Positions 61,929-64,000 of a DNA stretch of 64,000 nucleotides are shown here, piece after piece. The notes beneath the pieces were generated by a model. It saw nothing but the letters and a program-made list of their open reading frames with translations. It was not told where the DNA came from and did not search any database. How positions within the stretch are numbered: position 1 is the stretch's first letter; every line of letters starts with the position of its first letter. The DNA comes from Alkalimarinus coralli (GTDB lineage Bacteria; Pseudomonadota; Gammaproteobacteria; Pseudomonadales; Oleiphilaceae). The translations under genes and the position numbers were made by a program. The DNA lies in NCBI RefSeq assembly GCF_023650515.1, contig NZ_CP096016.1:2916001-2980000 (forward strand). The letters run 5' to 3'.

Positions 61929-61929
61929 A

Positions 61930-62388
61930 TTACTGCCCCCTGGCTTTTGCCAAAGCTCGCTGTCCAAACCAAAAGCTCATCACGGCGGCAAACAGGGCTT
62001 GTGTTTCTGCGTCCCAGATTTGCGGCAAAGCCGCAACAAACTCCACACCTTGATCGACCATTAGCACATACAGCGCACTGACTTTTACAGTGGTAAACAG
62101 CAGGAAGAAAGCGTAAGTGATTACCGGGCGCACTGAGGCTCTAAGCCCATCCACCCACTTTACTCCAGAAGGCTGGCTGTCGTATTTCAGTAAGGCGAGG
62201 CTTTCGTTAATATCCGCATTGACAGTAATTTCTTCAAGCCTCTGGTTATGGCCGAGGCGCATCTGCTCCATTTGTCGATCGAGAATCTGTAGCTCGTGTT
62301 TTCTGTCTTGTTTGTCTTGCCAGATTTTAAGCAAGTCTGGAAAGGCACTGGAAATAAAGCCAAGCAGGCTACCTAACAATGTGAGCAT
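61930..62388 (-). CDS. 3TM-type holin
   Basis: 152 residues: N-terminal hydrophobic segment (LTLLGSLLGFISSAF), a charged coiled-coil middle (KQDRKHELQILDRQMEQMRL), then two membrane segments (VITYAFFLLFTTVKVSALYVLM and a C-terminal ALFAAVMSFWFGQRAL). It resembles the 'holin of 3TMs' family of phages and gene-transfer agents. Next to the endolysin it forms a two-gene lysis cassette. Confidence 0.8.
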   Translation of the reverse strand: MLTLLGSLLGFISSAFPDLLKIWQDKQDRKHELQILDRQMEQMRLGHNQRLEEITVNADINESLALLKYDSQPSGVKWVDGLRASVRPVITYAFFLLFTTVKVSALYVLMVDQGVEFVAALPQIWDAETQALFAAVMSFWFGQRALAKARGQ

Positions 62389-62422
62389 GTTATTGTCCTC
62401 CGTTATTTATTTTGAAATGCGC

Positions 62423-62704
62423 TCAAGGCTGCTTCAATTTGATAGCGACCCCCAGAATGAAAGCCGCAAGAATGCCTGTAGTGGCGACTTTGATTACCGT
62501 TTGCCATGCGGTGCGTCTGGCATCACGCCAAGCATCAAGTAAGTCTCGAAGCTCTCGTATATCTCGAGCGGCATGACCGTTTTCTAAACCCAGGTGTGCC
62601 AATACACGTTCCGCCCCTCGCTCGGCAGCGTTATTTAAAAGGCTCTCAAATTCGTCTTTTGGCATGACGACCATGCCGCTCTCTTTTTCTTTGGCAGGCG
62701 CCAT
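62423..62704 (-). CDS. DUF6127-like small membrane protein
   Basis: 93 residues. Soluble charged N-terminal part (MVVMPKDEFESLLNNAAERGAERVLAHLGL, RDLLDAWRDARRTAW) and one C-terminal membrane segment (VIKVATTGILAAFILGVAI). It resembles DUF6127 proteins that occur beside holin/lysozyme genes in phages, possibly a spanin-like or holin accessory part; role unknown. First gene of the lysis cassette on the minus strand. Confidence 0.65.
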   Translation of the reverse strand: MAPAKEKESGMVVMPKDEFESLLNNAAERGAERVLAHLGLENGHAARDIRELRDLLDAWRDARRTAWQTVIKVATTGILAAFILGVAIKLKQP

Positions 62705-62773
62705 TTATGCTCTCCTAAAACACGGTCGCTCTATGCCATCCATGGCATCGCGACATACCGTATGTCCTATACA

Positions 62774-62797
62774 TAAAAACCGCCTCAGGGGCGGTTT
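62774..62797 (-). terminator. Terminator upstream of the lysis cassette
   Basis: Arms aaaccgcc / ggcggttt, 5-base loop, T5 run on the minus strand. It ends a minus-strand transcript coming from the right, i.e. the small ORF at 62814-62945 or a gene lost at the recombinase junction. Confidence 0.65.
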
Positions 62798-62813
62798 CAA
62801 CAATCAAGAATAT

Positions 62814-62945
62814 TCAATCAGTTATTGGGGACTTCAGCCTGCGATACTTCTGACTTAAACGATCGAGTGATGCACCAAGGGGGGTGTTTTCACGCGATAG
62901 CGCTCGCGCAGAGACACCAGCCTGTCTGGCTACCGAAGCGTTCAT
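62814..62945 (-). CDS. Possible 43-aa ORF
   Basis: Minus-strand ORF MNASVARQAGVSARALSREN... ending ...LKSPITD, followed 17 bases later by an intrinsic terminator. The composition (Ala/Arg/Ser/Leu) is protein-like, and VARQAGVS looks like part of a helix-turn-helix, but the ORF is too short to be classified. It may be the surviving 3' end of a longer gene whose 5' part was replaced by the recombinase locus. Confidence 0.35.
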   Translation of the reverse strand: MNASVARQAGVSARALSRENTPLGASLDRLSQKYRRLKSPITD

Positions 62946-62980
62946 GGTGAACCAGAGAACACCAGCACTTCGGAGGCAAA

Positions 62981-64000
62981 ATGAGCTCAGATATCATATT
63001 CGAACCATCTACTTCGGCCGTTGCGCAGATACCTGTCGAGGATGACTACGACGATCCCGCATACTCCGGTGGAAATATGGATCGCCCGGCAATGAAACGT
63101 CTACTTAAGGACATTCAGGATGACAAAATCGATGTAGTTGTTGTTTACAAAATTGACCGACTGACACGAAGCCTAACCGACTTCTCCAAAATGATTGAGG
63201 TATTTGAACGCCATAACACATCATTCGTTTCAGTCACCCAGCAATTTAACACCACTAACTCAATGGGCAGGCTGATGCTGAATATTCTGCTGTCTTTCGC
63301 CCAATTTGAAAGAGAGGTCACCGGCGAAAGGATCCGCGATAAGATCACCGCCAGTAAGAAGAAAGGTTTATGGATGGGAGGAATTCCTCCTCTTGGTTAC
63401 GATGTAAAGGACCGCTGCCTTGTGATAAACCCCAAGGAAGCTAAGTTGGTGCAACAAGTCTTCCTACGCTTTACTGAAATCGGCTCAACAACGCTGCTGT
63501 ATAAGGAGCTGAGACTGGAAGGTGCCACCAGTAAATCCTGGACTACTCAGGATGGTCGGTTTCGGCCCGGAAAACCAATTGATAGAGGCCTTATCTACAA
63601 GCTACTTCATAACCGCACCTACCTCGGAGAGCTTAGGCACAAGGACCAGTGGTACGAAGGCAAGCACGACGCAATCATTAATCAAAAACTTTGGGATGAC
63701 GTTCACTCAATACTATCGATCAATGGGCACAAACGCGGCAACTACACCCGCGCAAAGATCCCATTTCTTCTCAAGGGGATGGTCTTCGCAGAAGATGGTC
63801 GAGCGCTTACAACATGGAGCTCAACCAAAAAGAAAAGTGGCAGGCGATACCGCTATTACATTAGCACCCGCGATACCAAAGAATATTCTGGCGCCTCAGG
63901 CTTACCGAGAATACCCGCCGCTGAATTGGAGTCGGCCGTAGTCGAGCAAATCAGAGGTATTCTCAAAGCACCGCCCATTACTCAGCAGGTAGCATCGATT
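62981..64000 (+). CDS. Large serine recombinase, N-terminally truncated, right end outside window
   Basis: 340 codons visible, frame open at the window end. CGGAGG site then ATG at 62981. From residue ~19 on it matches resolvase-family recombinases: YDDPAYSGGNMDRPAM, DVVVVYKIDRLTRSLTDF, SFAQFEREVTGERIRDKI, then the recombinase domain (GGIPPLGYDVKD..., DRGLIYKLLHNRTYLGEL) and a zinc-ribbon-like RRYRYYISTR region. The N-terminal motif with the catalytic serine (Y-x-R-x-S) is not found: an in-frame TGA lies 45 bases upstream, and no other frame shows it. Probably inactive unless complemented; likely a phage/island recombinase. Confidence 0.85.
   Translation, partial: MSSDIIFEPSTSAVAQIPVEDDYDDPAYSGGNMDRPAMKRLLKDIQDDKIDVVVVYKIDRLTRSLTDFSKMIEVFERHNTSFVSVTQQFNTTNSMGRLMLNILLSFAQFEREVTGERIRDKITASKKKGLWMGGIPPLGYDVKDRCLVINPKEAKLVQQVFLRFTEIGSTTLLYKELRLEGATSKSWTTQDGRFRPGKPIDRGLIYKLLHNRTYLGELRHKDQWYEGKHDAIINQKLWDDVHSILSINGHKRGNYTRAKIPFLLKGMVFAEDGRALTTWSSTKKKSGRRYRYYISTRDTKEYSGASGLPRIPAAELESAVVEQIRGILKAPPITQQVASI

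Noticed and set aside
38830-64000. Second copy of the ssrA 3' end as right attachment site
   Set aside because: I looked for the GTCTCCACCA end and its flanks in the island and saw no copy inside this window.

Overview
The window looks like the chromosome of a marine-type gammaproteobacterium (Marinobacter/Oceanospirillales-like; genus inferred, not proven). The evidence is the housekeeping gene order rimP-nusA-infB-rbfA-truB-rpsO-pnp, secG-tpiA-glmM-folP-ftsH-rlmE, greA-carB-carA-dapB-dnaJ-dnaK-grpE, recN-fur-bamE, ratA/rnfH and smpB-ssrA, which is the order of Pseudomonas-related genomes.

Region 1 (1-5.5 kb) holds the end of a branched-chain amino-acid ABC importer (livG partial, livF), a periplasmic DUF4105/Lnb-domain protein, a small exported DUF3015 protein and a lipoprotein alpha/beta hydrolase. 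Region 2 (5.5-38.8 kb) is core genome, mostly on the minus strand: the translation/RNA operon, tRNA-Leu(GAG), cell-envelope and folate genes, ftsH, carbamoyl-phosphate synthase, the heat-shock chaperones with visible sigma-32-type promoters, recN, fur, bamE, an NSS-family transporter, smpB and the tmRNA gene. Regulatory structure is readable here: a near-consensus sigma-70 promoter and two tandem terminators before rimP, hairpins between dnaK and dnaJ, and a palindromic repeat element between fur and bamE.

Region 3 (about 38.8-64 kb) begins just after the ssrA terminator and is accessory DNA packed with defence genes. First comes a complete Wadjet-type anti-plasmid operon (jetABCD, minus strand). 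Then, divergently, a BrxR/CapW-like WYL regulator heads a long plus-strand operon: SNF2-type helicase with a C-terminal DUF3883 nuclease-like domain, a PtuA/PtuB (Septu-like) ATPase-HNH pair, a DUF1156 DNA methylase and a DUF499 ATPase. A CBASS pair follows (SMODS nucleotidyltransferase and S-4TM membrane effector). The right end carries a holin, an endolysin and a DUF6127 protein on the minus strand, and a large serine recombinase that runs off the window and appears to lack its catalytic N-terminus.

The most striking observation is that the PtuAB pair sits inside the helicase-methylase-ATPase operon and is flanked by two copies of the last ~176 bp of the helicase gene (about 93% identical by hand count). 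The second copy survives as a 65-codon ORF translationally coupled to ptuB. This looks like the footprint of recombination that embedded one defence system inside another. All functional statements rest on sequence reading and family knowledge; no database search was run.
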